Of a stretch of DNA of 64,000 nucleotides, positions 37,112-49,900 are shown in pieces. Source of the stretch: Diphasiastrum complanatum (taxonomy: Eukaryota > Streptophyta > Lycopodiopsida > Lycopodiales > Lycopodiaceae); NCBI GenBank assembly GCA_029204225.1, contig CM055099.1, positions 40,211,192 through 40,275,191 of the forward strand, read 5' to 3'. A program made the translations under genes and the position numbers. Position 1 is the stretch's first letter. Each line of letters starts with the position of its first letter. The notes under the pieces are model-generated. The model did no database searches. It was not told the origin of the DNA and was given only the letters and a program-made list of their open reading frames with translations.

Positions 37112-38190
37112 AAAGGTGGTAGCAACAAAAGCAATGCCAATCAGCACATATTTATATTTGAAATGAAGCATCTTCTCATAGCTAGTAAAGAGAGCATGTA
37201 ATCACACATATCTTATCATTTAGTATCTTCATGAAGATACTAGTCATACACATACCTGTACGAGAGCGTATTCTAAATCTGAAAAATGGAATCGGGATGC
37301 GATTCTGCAATCTAGAAACCGTTGTGAAGAAAGAGACACATAACTTCGCATATCATTGTTCGTATTCTACTTATCACAAACCGGAAACAAAGAGATGATT
37401 GTGATACATTCAGTATGCAGTAGGTTGTTGTCTACCAGCGATGGACCACCATTTACGTTGAAAAGTCAGTTTATTATGCATTACATAGTGCCACCATCAT
37501 TGTCCTTCTAGCGATGGAGGTGCAACATTTGATCAAGGTAATTGCTTGGTAATGAATGTAAACATTCTATCATTCTGAAAACAGTATAACTGCTGTCCCA
37601 GCAAAGCCATTAGTGATCCATTAAGTAGAAGTATATGGGTATATACTGATTTCTGTACGCGAACAGATGTGCTTTCAATGTTCACAAAACTCACTCAACA
37701 AAGTTATCTTTTATACATAAACATAAAGCTATGTATGTAAGCAATGAAATTATTGTTCTAAGAGTAGTAGGTCACGATTTACAGCCTATACTCTTTTGTC
37801 AAAAGAGTGCCTAGCATCATGTAATCGAAACCGCAATAGTGTGGTGGTGGATCGTGATCCAGCACCTTCCATTAATTGGAGGAGGAGGAGGAAGTGTGGT
37901 AGAAGCTTAAGAGTGGCGCCCTCCTTTATACCGTTTTCCTTACTCTTCCATGCACAAGCCTGGTGGAAGGGGTAAACAATCTCATCCATCGGATATAGTG
38001 GGGCACATCTTGACCCTTGATAATGGAGGTAAAGTCCATTGAGGTTTTTTGAATTTTAAACCAAACCAATTTTTTGGTGTAATAGTCATATGGTTTTAGA
38101 TGACTTACCACCCACCCAGCAAAGCGCAAATAAATCGACGAGGCATAATTGAGTAACCTTGAGTATCATTCATTCATGAGAGTGAGAGAG
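37112..38190. repeat. Dispersed repeat, copy A (partner 45655-46807)
   Basis: Aligns in the same orientation with 45655-46807: shared landmarks are GCAATGCCAATCAGCACATA, GAGAGCATGTAATCACACATA, CTACCAGCGATGGACCACC, GGTCACGATTTACAGCCTA and GATCCAGCACCTTCCATTAA. No open frame of note. GCGA-loop hairpins lie near 37434 and 37510. It ends in a short GAGAGTGAGAGAGA run, which in the partner copy is a long (GA)n(GGGA)n tract. Confidence 0.8.
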
Positions 38191-38279
38191 ATACAAGACT
38201 GCACTTAGTTCCTCTTGACAAAGCAAGACTGAAGCTTTTTGAAGCCTTTATTCATAATCCAACAAGGTAAAGCATCACT

Positions 38280-38790
38280 CTTCAAAGGAAATGTCTCTCC
38301 TAACAAATATGACTTCCTCACAGGATTTGTTTGCAACATCTATTTAGGTTAGTGTTGTAAAACCTTATTTGGTTTACAATGTGATGATGGTGTATACACA
38401 AAGAGTAGTGTACAAAGATGAATGATGGTAAGACAAATAATAGGAAAACGTTTTGTTTATACCTATAGTAGGATAAGTAAACTACTTTACTAGTTTCGTT
38501 TGTTCTTCAAAGTAAACATGCCTTGATAACTAAGGCTATACAGATGATGATGTTTCAGTTTTTTCCCCATTAATAAAGGCTGAAATCCATAAGACAAGTA
38601 TTGATAACCTAGGCACCCTTAATGCACATGGATTTGTGTGAGGGATCGCTGCACTCGTAGGGATTGGTATGGCATGGATTTGCCCTAATCCTACTACAAG
38701 TGTTAGGGTAAAATACTTGGCCGAATATAACTATAACTATACGCCGACATTATTTTATTGTTTTTTAACACACGATTGGTATAAAAAATG
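38280..38790 (-). repeat. Right arm of the inverted repeat
   Basis: Reverse-complement partner of 36500-37060. It contains the longest hairpin of the conserved set at 38657-38694, whose outer stem is lengthened to GTAGG...CCTAC. Confidence 0.75.
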
Positions 38791-40259
38791 AATGAACAGC
38801 TCTCCCGTTACAATCAGTTGCTAGATGCCAAAACATTCTAATAGAAAGCTTATGCTAAGTATAATCACAACTTTAAGTGTCCTAGTTGCCCAACAAAGTC
38901 TTAGAAATTAGTTCATACTCACAAAGATGAGAGTACAGCCCACCGAAGAGATCAGAAATGGTTTGTTTGTCTGGTATTACTGGAAATCATATTCAATCTG
39001 AAGTTTAGTTCTGAAATAAATGGAAGAGCGGTATGATATCGCGGGTTCCTCAGGCGTCAAAGACAACCATTGTTTGATTAGAAGCGAAGGAGTCATAGAC
39101 ATCTGTGTTCTGATCAGGGTGAGTAAACAAGCGCGATCAAACAATGATAAAGTGCATTCAATTACAACAAGCATTCATCTACGTTATACACAGATAGAAA
39201 AGCGTGTTATTGCTATATACACTGAAGCACAATAAAATAACAATTACAACCAAAATGGTTTCGTAACCGGGAGGCTCAAATCATACGTCTCATGGACAGA
39301 GCATCACGTAGAGTGTGCCTGGATGATCCATTTATACAATTTATCCATGTATTAATTACAGTAAATGTTTGTCACCTAATTAGGTAAGCCGCTGTACTTG
39401 GAAGTATTTGGCTTTTGTGACAACTTTACGTAGTATATACGGTCAACGAATCAGGGAATGTTGACGCAGACGAGGACACTGCAAATAGAGCTCTCACTTC
39501 ACATTTTACGTGAAGTGGCTTTATCTCACTTCACATTTTTGAAAAGTTGTTGGGAACATTCCTCGTTGAAAATAGACAACTGTTGGGTTTTTTTTCTCTC
39601 TTCAAAATTTTGCGAAAAAGCTGACAATGCCCTTAAAAAGGGGAAGGTGCCCTTGAAAAGGCGACAATGTCTTTGAAATAGTTTAACTCCTTCATTGAAA
39701 GGAAGAAGTTTAAGGCAAGTGTCGCTTTTTGGGAAAAGCCTTTCAGGGAAATGTGAAAAAGCCGACACTGTCGCAAAAACTTGAATTTGTGAACTATGCT
39801 GAATTGTCACTTTTTGGGAAAAGCCGACACTGTCGCTTTTTGGGAAAAGCTGACACTGTGAAAAAGAAAGTTCATTTCTGCAGACTGTAGCGATGCTTAG
39901 AGTATTTCAACAGACTGTTGTGACACTTAGTGTATTTCTGCAGACTGTTGAAAAAGTAATGTAAATTTGCAGACTTGTTCTACATGCTAGTTCTTGGAAG
40001 TCCTTGAAGATGACCAAGTCTTCAATGACTTCAAGTAATTGAACTTAACATCTGAACTTGAAATTACGATAGGATTGGTTACCCTTTGCTGGAGATGAGC
40101 TGGAAGCCCGTTGTAGACCATTTTCAAATAATTTGGCTATCTAAGTTGTGATTCCTGCAGGTATCAGATGAGCAGACGTAAACTGAAGTTGGTTTCACAT
40201 GATCCTAGATCAACAATCAATAAACGTGTAGGAAGAATCATGAAATAGAAATTAGTCAT
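38791..40259. other. No gene; short interspersed repeats near 39.7-39.95 kb
   Basis: No coding region recognised. Between about 39715 and 39860 the unit TTTTTGGGAAAAGC followed by CGACACTGTCGC recurs three to four times; just after, GCAGACTGT-type phrases repeat to 39975. An 8-bp hairpin CACTTCAC/GTGAAGTG lies near 39497-39520. Confidence 0.5.
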
Positions 40260-40900
40260 TCACCAAGGAGATAACTGTGGGCTTAATTTCTGACATTACC
40301 AATTGAACTTTGGATCTTACTTCACATTTGAAAGAAGCAGAAGTACAAACCTGCAAACTTGCTACTCTGAACAAGAATACCTCACTTGAGACACCCATAG
40401 CTTTTGACAATATTATTTGCATGAACTTATTCGAACCTTCTCGTTGTCTTTCTAAGAAAACTTGGGCTCGAGTTCGTGGATACTTTGACATTGGTTTCAG
40501 TAGAATGAATATGTACCAAGCCAGAATATGGAACTGGAAAAGACCCTTTTTCAAATGTAGATGTGGTGACAAGAGCAAGAATAATTCCTCTATAGTCTGG
40601 TTCGATCATGGTGTCTGATTCATGATGAACAATTTGAGTGAATTCTTCCCTGGTGCATCCTTCCAAAATTAGATGAACGCCTTCTTCCTTTGGCTATGCA
40701 AGCCCACTAGAGGTGCGAACCAGTATCCGAAAATCAAACTCCAACAACAGCATCAACCATCGAGTAATCTGCCTTGTTGTCAAGTCACACCTCACTTTCC
40801 TCTTTATACGCCAACACATGATTGATGCATCTATAGAGCTGGTTGCAAACCCTTCTGCCAAACTCCTTGCCAACCTGGGAGATGCGAAAACATCAAGAGA
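40260..40900 (-). pseudogene. Possible Ty3-gypsy RNase H fragment
   Basis: Minus-strand translation near 40720-40790 gives RQITRWLMLLLEFDF followed by RILV, which resembles the RIARWxxLLxEFDFxI box at the end of Ty3-gypsy RNase H. The flanking frame (about 40427-40666, with GCTREEFTQIVHHE) is open but unrecognised. No RT or integrase was found nearby. The call rests on one short motif. Confidence 0.4.
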
Positions 40901-41106
40901 TTAAACACCTCCTCAAAAGACCAAGTTTTTCTACCCTCCAAGATAAATTCTTCTAAATCTCAAATAAAAGGACTAGTACTTTCAATCTAAACAATCCAAG
41001 TTCGGTGGTTTCTGGATAGAATATGGAAAAAAGAAAGAAGCTTACAAGATACAAAGGAAAGGAAGGACAAGATAGTGGTACAAAAGAGGACTTATTGGTT
41101 AAAAGA

Positions 41107-43129
41107 CTGAACTTTTATAGGGATTGACTGGCTCGTAGGATGACGAAGTTTTGGATAGGAGAACTCTCACTAGGAATACGATGGATCAGCATGCACAAGG
41201 ATAAGGCAAAGACCTTTTTACATTTACGCTACTATAATAGGATGTTTGAGACCATTCATGTGAGACACCGTTTTATGCTCGCATTTTATTACATATCTTT
41301 GGCCTTATACACGAGTCCTTTCATGATATTGTGTTTGTTTGGTCATACATGCCTAACATCAAAAGTGAATGGTACTTTCCGTTTGATGTTTTTTGCAATT
41401 TTGAAGGTGAAAATCTACCTTTATGTTCTTGCCCTTCTCTGAAACGTTTCAAAAACTTCGTTTCAAAAAAATTGGATCATGTTCTAACAACGGATTGCAA
41501 TAAAATTAGAAGCAAGTACCTCGAAAGTCTATAGAAAAAGGTCTTAATCATATCACTTTGCAACATACATGGCATACATGGTGTTGCTAACAAACTATAT
41601 GATGGATGGATCAAACTTATGAGACTTCTACCTATTTACGTAATGATGGATGGAGACACCATTTTATAACATGCTGATATATGTAGACTTGCCGCTATTG
41701 AGTTCTTAAGGAAAAAAAAAAATGGATTCAAGAGAATACTATAACACTACAAAAAACTATTGATGCCAACGATGAATGACAATTGCTAATCAAACATCTA
41801 TATATCAATGGTGTTGATAAAGCGCAACATAATCCATGCTACATTTGTATTCATCTTGTCAGAATGCTTGCAATTGAAAGACTTGATAGTCAAGACTTTG
41901 AACCTTTTCCTGACAAATCAAACAATTATGTTCGGAACTCTCTAGAACATATAAAGGCAACTATGGGAAATATACTACCCAAAAACTTCATTTATTCAAA
42001 CGAACTTCCCTATCTTTTATGCACATTCAAAGCTCATAAAAATTCGTTTAGATGGATCAGAAATGCCCATGAGTGCTATTTTTCTGGACTCGCTAAATTC
42101 CTGACAGGGGTTCTTAGTATGCTGCATCCTTTCATGATGGAAGGATCAGGCCTTAAGGCAAAAACATACAATAGCTATCTAAATGGGGATACAACTCTAC
42201 TTTGGCAATGTGACTCCTATGTTGACTTCTATCTCAACATACCCAAGGACATTCATTGCATAAAAGCCACATACATCTCTAAATGCTACGAAAATATACT
42301 CTTGGACGAACTAGATGGTTTTAAAATGGTTATGAAGAAACTGATCATGTTTGCCTTCAAGTTTTCTAAGGGGAAAACTCTTGGTTATAAATGGATATCA
42401 AATGTCAAATTTTCAATGGACCTAGAACAAGAAAAATTTAGAAGAATGGAATACTATTGACATGGAGACTATATGTGCATGGAATTCCATGCTGATAGAT
42501 AATTGCATTGTCAGACTTGGAAACCACACTTGGAGACAAATCCGAGGAATTTCCATGGGTTTCTCGTGAATGATTTCAAATTTTCGTTTAGATATATTGA
42601 TGATATTTGCTTTATCAACAACCCTCTTATCGGGAAATTCCTTGACAAAACACACCCTAGAATGCTGGATAACCCTTTTTGGATCTATCTTTTGGAATAC
42701 ATTGCTATTGATGAAAGCAACACAACCAACAATACGATAAACTTCTTGAATATCACCATCTCTTTTGATCCAGTAAATGGTGCGATACTTCTTTCTAAAT
42801 ATGAAAAAGGAAGAGATTTGTCTTTCCGTTGTTTACAATACATACACTTGGCCTCCAATAGAGCAGTTTAAAACTCTTATCAGATCATTGTATCCCAGGT
42901 TATTGCAGCTATGTATTGCTGTAATAAACAACAAGCGTTTCTGAAAGAAGTTAAGACTCTAGTTGAAGCTTTTCAAAAGAATGGCTTTATAAAAGACAAA
43001 TTGTGTTTGATCATAGATAAACTACTTACACAAGAAACTTTTCCTGCACTATCTTTTGATTGCCTACAAATATTTATACTTCTTTGGTTTGCAGTTAGCT
43101 TTCCTAGGGGGGAGCTAGCTGCCCCTTGA
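41107..43129 (+). pseudogene. Penelope/telomerase-like reverse transcriptase, copy 2 (broken)
   Basis: Homologue of 8242-11215. In order: FHDIVFVWSYMP (about 41320), Cys-x-Cys segment CSCPSLKRFKNF (about 41430), HVLTTDCN; KGIDKAQHNP counterpart NGVDKAQHNP; PYLLCTFKAHKNSFRWI (about 42007-42058); motif A region YISKCYENI (about 42271-42297); RQIRGISMGF (about 42536-42565); motif C RYIDDI with both aspartates kept (42590-42607). About 25-30 residues between motifs B and C present in copy 1 are deleted. The thumb-like part has LASNRAV, then a stop, then QAFLKEVKTL and FQKNGFIKDKLCLIIDKLL. Frameshifts and stops near 41530, 42458 and 42870. Divergence from copy 1 is considerable, so they are old or separate insertions. 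Confidence 0.75.
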
Positions 43130-43133
43130 GGGA
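43093..43133 (+). ncRNA. 3'-terminal pseudoknot-like structure, copy 2
   Basis: AGTTAGCT (43093-43100) pairs with AGCTAGCT (43113-43120) through one G-U wobble. TTCCT (43101-43105) pairs with AGGGA (43129-43133), with GGGG against CCCC inside, giving the same interleaved layout as 11226-11268. Confidence 0.58.
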
Positions 43134-43159
43134 TTCACTGACTGTGGGTCTGGTTGATG

Positions 43160-43342
<183 letters not shown>

Positions 43343-43344
43343 GA

Positions 43345-44335
43345 TGCTTCTATGTTTATACTTACCCTGCTTTGCTACTAAACAAATGGACTATAGATGC
43401 CTCGTCGCTTCCTCAAAAACACAAGGTTTCCAATGCTTTTGACATGAGTGATCTAGGATTGATGCACTATTGTCTTGGCATTGAAATATGGCAAAAGGAA
43501 GACATGGTCTATCTTACACAAAGCAAATATGCACGAGATTTGCTTTATAAGTTCAATATGCAGGATTGTAAGCCTTTGAGAACACCTATGGATGTCGACA
43601 TGACGCTTACTGCATATGATGAATCTGAGAAAGTGGATGCTTATTTGTATAGACAGTTGGTGGGTAGTTTGATTTATTTGACACACACACAACCTGATAT
43701 TTCTTATGTTGTTGGTGTTGTTAGTCAATTTATGCAAGATCCTAGTCAAGAACACTGGAAGTATGCTAAACGTATTCTCAGATACATTTGAGGGACATTG
43801 AATTTAGGTTTGAAGTACGATCAGCCTGAAGCGCCAATGTTGGTAGGTTATACAGGTGTCGATTGGGCAGATAGTATTGATGACAGAAGATCTACCAGTG
43901 GTCATACATTCAGTTATGGTACAGCTGCAATTTCATGGAGCAGCAAAAAAAAACCTACAGTAGTCTACAGTAGCCTTATCATCGACGAAAACTGAATATC
44001 GAGCACTCAACAATGCTACACAAGAAGCGATATGGTTACGAAGATTGCTTGTGGATTTAGGTCAACCACAAGTGGATGCGACTACTATATCTTGCGATAA
44101 TCAAAGTTGCATTCACCTTGCCAAAAATCCAGTTTTACATGCTCGAACCAAGCACATCAAAATACACTACCATTTTGTTCGAGAGAAAATTCTTGATGGA
44201 GCCATTGATCTTGTTTTTTGTAAATCTGAAGATCAAATGACAAATATTTTTACTAAGTCATTAGGTAGATGTAAATTTGAGAGGTTTTGTACTCTATTAG
44301 GAATAGAAGAATGTAATTTTATCATTGACGGAGAG
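43345..44335 (+). pseudogene. Ty1-copia RT end and RNase H remnant
   Basis: Begins inside RT just after the catalytic box, with DLGLMHYCLGIEI, then KYARDLLYKFNM, LVGSLIYLTHTQPDISY and the stop near 43791. RNase H: GYTGVDWADS, DDRRSTSGH, a frameshift near 43990, then CDNQSCIHLAKNPVLHARTKHI and HYHFVREKI. The end is followed by a purine tract (GACGGAGAG) and the 3' LTR. The 5' part is missing and replaced by the microsatellite. Confidence 0.93.
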
Positions 44336-44598
44336 TGTTAGAAATCAATGATAAACTTCATTGTTACTGTTTACGAGGTACATTAATGTTGACAGTTGTG
44401 ACCAGCTGTCATTAGCCGTAGGGTAGTCTATTAGTCTACTCGTAGGTCTTCTCTCTCTATCAGGGGTTCAAGGTTTATTTCTACATTTTACATTCAGTAT
44501 GCTGTAGAGTGATAGTGTCATTGTGCATGTTCTTCTTCTGCCTTCTTGTGGTGATTGCTTATGGTGAATGCTTGATGTTGCATATCTGATTGTTGACA
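44336..44598 (+). repeat. 3' LTR of the truncated copia
   Basis: Starts TGTTAGAAATC right after the polypurine tract and may end TGTTGACA at 44598 (about 263 bp). It includes a GTAGGGTAGTC block and TTCTCTCTCTATCAGGGG. The left end is well supported; the right end is a proposal. Confidence 0.6.
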
Positions 44599-44739
44599 AA
44601 AATTCATAAAGCAGATGATTTGACACATTCCGTGCACTCTATCTAAACATTTTTTCACTCTTGAATGTAGCTATAGATTGAACATACTATTTTTTGTCAT
44701 TATGATATAGATTTTTTTTGTTTTTGCAAAAAAACAATG

Positions 44740-44778
44740 ATGGCAGCCTCTCAAGAAGCCTCATTGACAAATATTCAG
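44740..44778 (+). CDS. Second copy of the 39-nt candidate first exon
   Basis: MAASQEASLTNIQ in 13 codons, ending at CAG before GTATGA. Same length and frame as 7060-7098 although about half the bases of the variable codons differ. The reading frame that would follow the intron is missing here because the copy changes into another repeat at about 45655. Confidence 0.45.
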
Positions 44779-45654
44779 GTATGACTTTTTGTTATCAATT
44801 CATATACGAATTCTATGATGCACGAGCAAGAATGGGTTAAGTATCTCCTTACACCTGCACAATTGATATGTTTTACCCTCTCTTTCGAAAGAAACAACTT
44901 TACAGGTAATACTTCCCCAAAAAAAGCAAAATTAACTAAACAATTCTTAAAGAAAATCCTTGTCAGAAACCTAACAGTAGGATTTCCAATAAAACTGTCT
45001 TAGACAGCATGGAAATGCGTAAGATACGTAGTTTTTACGAAAGGGTTAGAACGGCACAGATTTGCCCTAACACCTAGGAAGAATATTGGATATTTTGGAC
45101 TAAAAACCAATCATGTCTATCCGAAACAATGTCTATATACTAGGGTTGTTATATTATCTATGTATAACAATTTTGGTAATAACTAACCCCACCCTTATAG
45201 GTGTTACTTTAGACTTCTGGTGCGATACAACTGGGAAGCACGGATATGCTCAAGAGTATGGATAGTAGTGCGTGATACACATTGCTCTGTAAGGGTCACT
45301 TGGGTTAGCATAGCATGAATTTGCTCTAATGCCAACACACGTGTCCACACCAAGTCTTTTGACTAAAAAAATGTAAAACGGTTAAAACTTTTCATACTCT
45401 TTTTTATAACTAAAAATGAATTGATATGGACCAATTGCCCGTAAGCTGATCAACATGGCACTCATCCTGATACGGTGATATATCGACTTGGCCTATTGCA
45501 AAAACAGCTTGTGCTTGGGAAGACTGGACTATGTTTTAAAATGCTATTCAAAGTTGTCAAGTGTGGGATGGTGGCAGGTATATTACAGCTGGACATCTTG
45601 AAAGTCGTTATGCTTTATGGTGCTTTTTAGTACTGTATTTTACTTTTCACCTAG
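44779..45654 (+). repeat. Intron-like region with three conserved hairpins, copy 2
   Basis: Aligns with 7099-8065, with the block GGAAGCACGGATATGCTCA near 45232 and the hairpins at 45043-45074 (outer GTTAG/CTAAC, inner GGCA/TGCC), 45302-45333 (inner AGCA/TGCT) and 45447-45473 at matching spacing. Confidence 0.6.
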
Positions 45655-46805
45655 TTTTTGCCATAACGGTGGTAACATCAAATGCAATGCCAATCAGCAC
45701 ATATTTATATTTAAAACGAAGCATCTAGTCATAGCTAATAAAGAGAGCATGTAATCACACATATCCTATCATTTAGTCTCTTCATGAAGATACTAATCAT
45801 ACACATACTTGTATGAGAGCGTATTCTGAATCCGAAAAATAAAATCGGGACGTGATTTTGCAATCTAGAAACCGTTGTGGAGAAAGAGACACATATCTTT
45901 GCATATCATTATTCGTATTCTACTTATCACAAACCATAAACAAAGAGATGATTGTGATACATTCAGTATGCAGTAGGTCATTGTCTACCAGCGATGGACC
46001 ACCGTTTACGTTGAAAAGTTAGTTTATCATGCATTACATAATGCCACCATCGATGTCCTTCCAGCGATGGAGGTGCAACATTTGATCAAGATAGTTGCTT
46101 GGTAATGAATGTAAACATTCTATCATTCTGGAAACAATATAACCGCTGTCCCAGCAAAGCCATTGGTGATCCATAAAGTAGAAGTATATGGGTATATACT
46201 GATTTCTGTTCACAAACAGATGTGCTTTCAATGTCCACAAAACTCACTCAACAAAGTTATCTTTTATACATAAACATAAAGCCATGTATGTAGGTTATGA
46301 AATTATTGTTCTAAGAGTAGTAGGTCACGATTTACAGCCTAATATACTCTTTTGCCAAAAGAGTGCATAGCATCAGGTAATCGAAACTGAAATAGTGTGG
46401 TGGTGGATCGCGATCCAGCACCTTCCATTAATCATCATTTGTGACAAAACAACCTCATAAACAAGTATCTTTCCTTTATACTATCAAGATAGTAACATAT
46501 ATGCAATGAGTGAAGTAAGAGAACTTACCGTGTCGTGTGATCGTAGATGCATGCTATTGTGCATAAGCAAGCATGAAGAAGAGGAGGAGGAGAAGGAGAA
46601 GTGTGATAGAAGCTTAAGAGCGGTGCCCTCCTTTATACCGTTTTCCAAGTTACTCTTCCACGTACAAGCCTTGTGGAAGGAGTAAACGATCTCATCCATA
46701 GGATATGATAGGGCACATTTTGACCATTGATAATGGAGGTAAACAAACCAATTTTTTGGCATACAAGTCATATGGTTTTGGATGACTTAAGTAACATTGA
46801 GTATC

Positions 46806-46807
<2 letters not shown>
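45655..46807. repeat. Dispersed repeat, copy B (partner 37112-38190)
   Basis: Same orientation as copy A, non-coding, with GCGA-loop hairpins near 45990 and 46060. About 120 bases around 46430-46560 are not matched in copy A. It joins directly to the intron-like copy upstream, whereas copy A is joined to a different segment. Confidence 0.8.
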
Positions 46808-46888
<81 letters not shown>

Positions 46889-46974
46889 AGGGAGGGAGGG
46901 AGGGAGGGAGGGAGGGAGGGAGGGAGGGAGGGAGGGAGGGAGGGAGGGAGGGAGGGAGGGAGGGAGGGAGGGAG
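46808..46974. repeat. (GA)n(GGGA)n compound microsatellite
   Basis: About 75 bases of GA followed by about 92 bases of GGGA, ending in GATAGATAG. At the same place in copy A (38176-38190) only about 15 purine-rich bases exist. Open frames through it are artefacts. Confidence 0.98.
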
Positions 46975-49900
46975 ATAGATAGACAAAAATCAATATCATA
47001 CAAGTGGACTAAAGAATATAGCCTCTTCCCATACACATCTTACAAAGATTTCAAAGCTTCAAGAAGGTTTACACCTTGTTTTATATATGTGCCATAACTC
47101 ACAACTACAATTCAATTCTCCACGTTTGCTCTCACACACGCGTGCGCACATTTCTCAAACTTGGATCTCACTCGACACATGCATAGCATGCATTGAAGTA
47201 CAAACTTCGATATCATCTCTCACTTGACATGCACTTGCCCACTTTAGCTTTCACAAAATATATACACTCAAGTACAAAATTTCTTAACTTTTTTTGTGAC
47301 TCAATATGTCTCTACAACACACCTCCTCTCTTTTAATAGGACTCCACTTACCACTAATCTTCAATATATTACCATGAGTAGATAGCTTTAATTTTCTTGA
47401 CTACATTAATGGTTCTCACCAGCTACTTGACCTTTACATGGCTTGTGCATAAAACAAGAGAAGTATCTACATAGATCCTATATTATCTTCCATATGCTAT
47501 AATGTCATGGACTTGACCATGCATTAGGATCGCATGGTCTTCTTATTCATTATTTGAATGACTTCGCCAAATCTCCTTTCTTGTTCATTACTTGCTTGAC
47601 TTCACCAGGTCTACTCTCTCTTATCTAATAGACATAGGTTTGGCAATTTGCAATAAAACTAAAATTACTCAAATATCTACTCTCTCTTATCTTGGCATTT
47701 TGCAATAAAACTAACATTACTTGAATATCATGACGTGAGCATGAGAACCATAGCTTCACATGATTAGTGAGAAATATGTAGAGCCACATTGTCGCCAGCT
47801 TCTTGTACACACCTAGCCTTTCCATTGTTGTCTTATGAAGCACGCCCATGAGTAATCATCTTTTGAATAATACACTCACATTAGAATCCATAATAAAAGG
47901 AAAGCCGAGGTGTGGAACATATGGAACATATGTCTTTTGTGGGTATCATTTGGGGTATTTTGAAACATAATGGAGTATTTTGAAAAACCAATGTGAACAA
48001 TGCCATTAGAAAACAAAAATTTCTCAAGAACTCAATTTTGTGGACAATAATAAATTTTTGAGTACAATTGAAGGTAGGTCTCGAGTTTAGCAAGCTAGTT
48101 CTCTAACTTTTTAACATATAATGAGCACTAGTATACACTAAGTTAAATTTTTGTCTTTGAAGTTTCTAAAAAAGAGATGTCCCATAAATCAAAGGAGATT
48201 TAAGTGCAATAAAAATTGTAACATGTGCAAGAGCATTTGGAGTAGAAACAACAATCTAATCCATATATGTCATGCTAAGGATAGGAGCAACTGTAGTCGT
48301 AGAGGCTACTAGGGTATTCCTCTATGAAAAATCTTTGGTGATCATTTTCTCTGCATACCCTAACTGTTGTTCCAAAGATGTCAATCTAACTTGAGATGAA
48401 GTAGGATCTTTTGAAGAGCTTGAGGTCACTCATGTTGTCAACATGACAATAAGCAAAGGAGAGATATTAGTGATCATATATTCATTCCAAAAGGTTCAAA
48501 CAAGAAGCTTGAAAACTGGTGAAAACTACATTAGTAATAGTTTGTGAGAGAGTTGGGTGTAGCCTTTTTGGTTCACCCAATATTACATATGTGTGTGATG
48601 GGCTATTTGGTTGTGGCCAAATAGGCTAGGGCACACTTATCTTCAAACTTTTTTGATAATCAAAGAGATTCCCTATGATAGCTCATATATGTGTTTGGCT
48701 TTGAACAAAAGGACTATCCAATATCAAAAAAGAAAATAAATTAGAGATCTTTTCAATCCATATGATATCAATTATGTGCATGACATGTTTTCTGATAATG
48801 GCCAAGCGAACTATAATGCATACATTTGATATTGTTTGTACAATATGGCTTATGTGCATTGGAAGTGAGTTGTAGTAATCCCCTCAGAAGACTAATTGTA
48901 GCAAATAACTGAAGGAAAATCAAAACTACTAGAACTACAAAACGAATATGGTCATTGTCGATAAACAAATTGAGACTTACACTATAGATTGATACTTTAG
49001 GGGTAGGATGTTGAAAATAGATTGATAAAAAGAAATCCAATCAAAGGAGGAATAAGCCCATACAAATTATGAATAATATTCACAAATTTAGCATCACATT
49101 AGCTCAAGAGACAGTAAGAAATGAACATCATATAAGCTCTTACTAAGATTATTGAACAACATTTACTACAAGTAACAAAATGGTATATACCTACAAGAAC
49201 TATGGTGGAGTCTACTACAATGAACTCTAGGCTTGAACTACATAAAAAACTACAATCCCAGTAGCATTTACTCTATTTATACTAAGATGGGACCCTTAAA
49301 AAAACATTTCAAGAATCTTCAACTAAGGCAAATAGTAGTCCAAATATGAAAATGGCCTGCCCCTACAAACAGCCTATACAAGCCCTAATAGTTCTTCTAA
49401 GAGATGTGTGCTTTAAGGGCCCAATAGGAAACTAGATAGAGGATGGAGTCTATGAAGGAGAGATCCTTGGAATTGAATATTGCCATAAGATGATCTCTCA
49501 TCAACTTTTCACATACCATAAGATTCTTTACCTACAAGCTATCGTCTAATTATAGACTTTACAATATTGCTTCAACCAAGTTGTGATTGTTTTGTCTATG
49601 TTTGAGAGACCCTAAGACAATTTATTGTTTCTAAGTTGGATCATCCTTAATGGATTGAATAGCTGTTTGCTATGCCAGGGTCTTAAGCCCTGCTGTTACT
49701 AAAATAGAAAAGATCAGAGTTTTATCAAGTTTGATGGTTGGATTTCCTTAAATTCTAATGAAAGCTGTTTACAGCCGAGCCTACATGGACAAAATTACAA
49801 AAAACATTCTCTTGTATAATTAGCATTCATTAGAAATGAAAAAAAACATGCCCAAAAGAATAATAAAGTCGAGGAGGAAGCATGAGTAAGGAAGCAGAAT

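Noticed and set aside
40310-40618. 102-codon plus-strand frame with a Cys-x-Cys ending
   Set aside because: Resembles no family; the opposite strand shows the better, though weak, gypsy-like signal.
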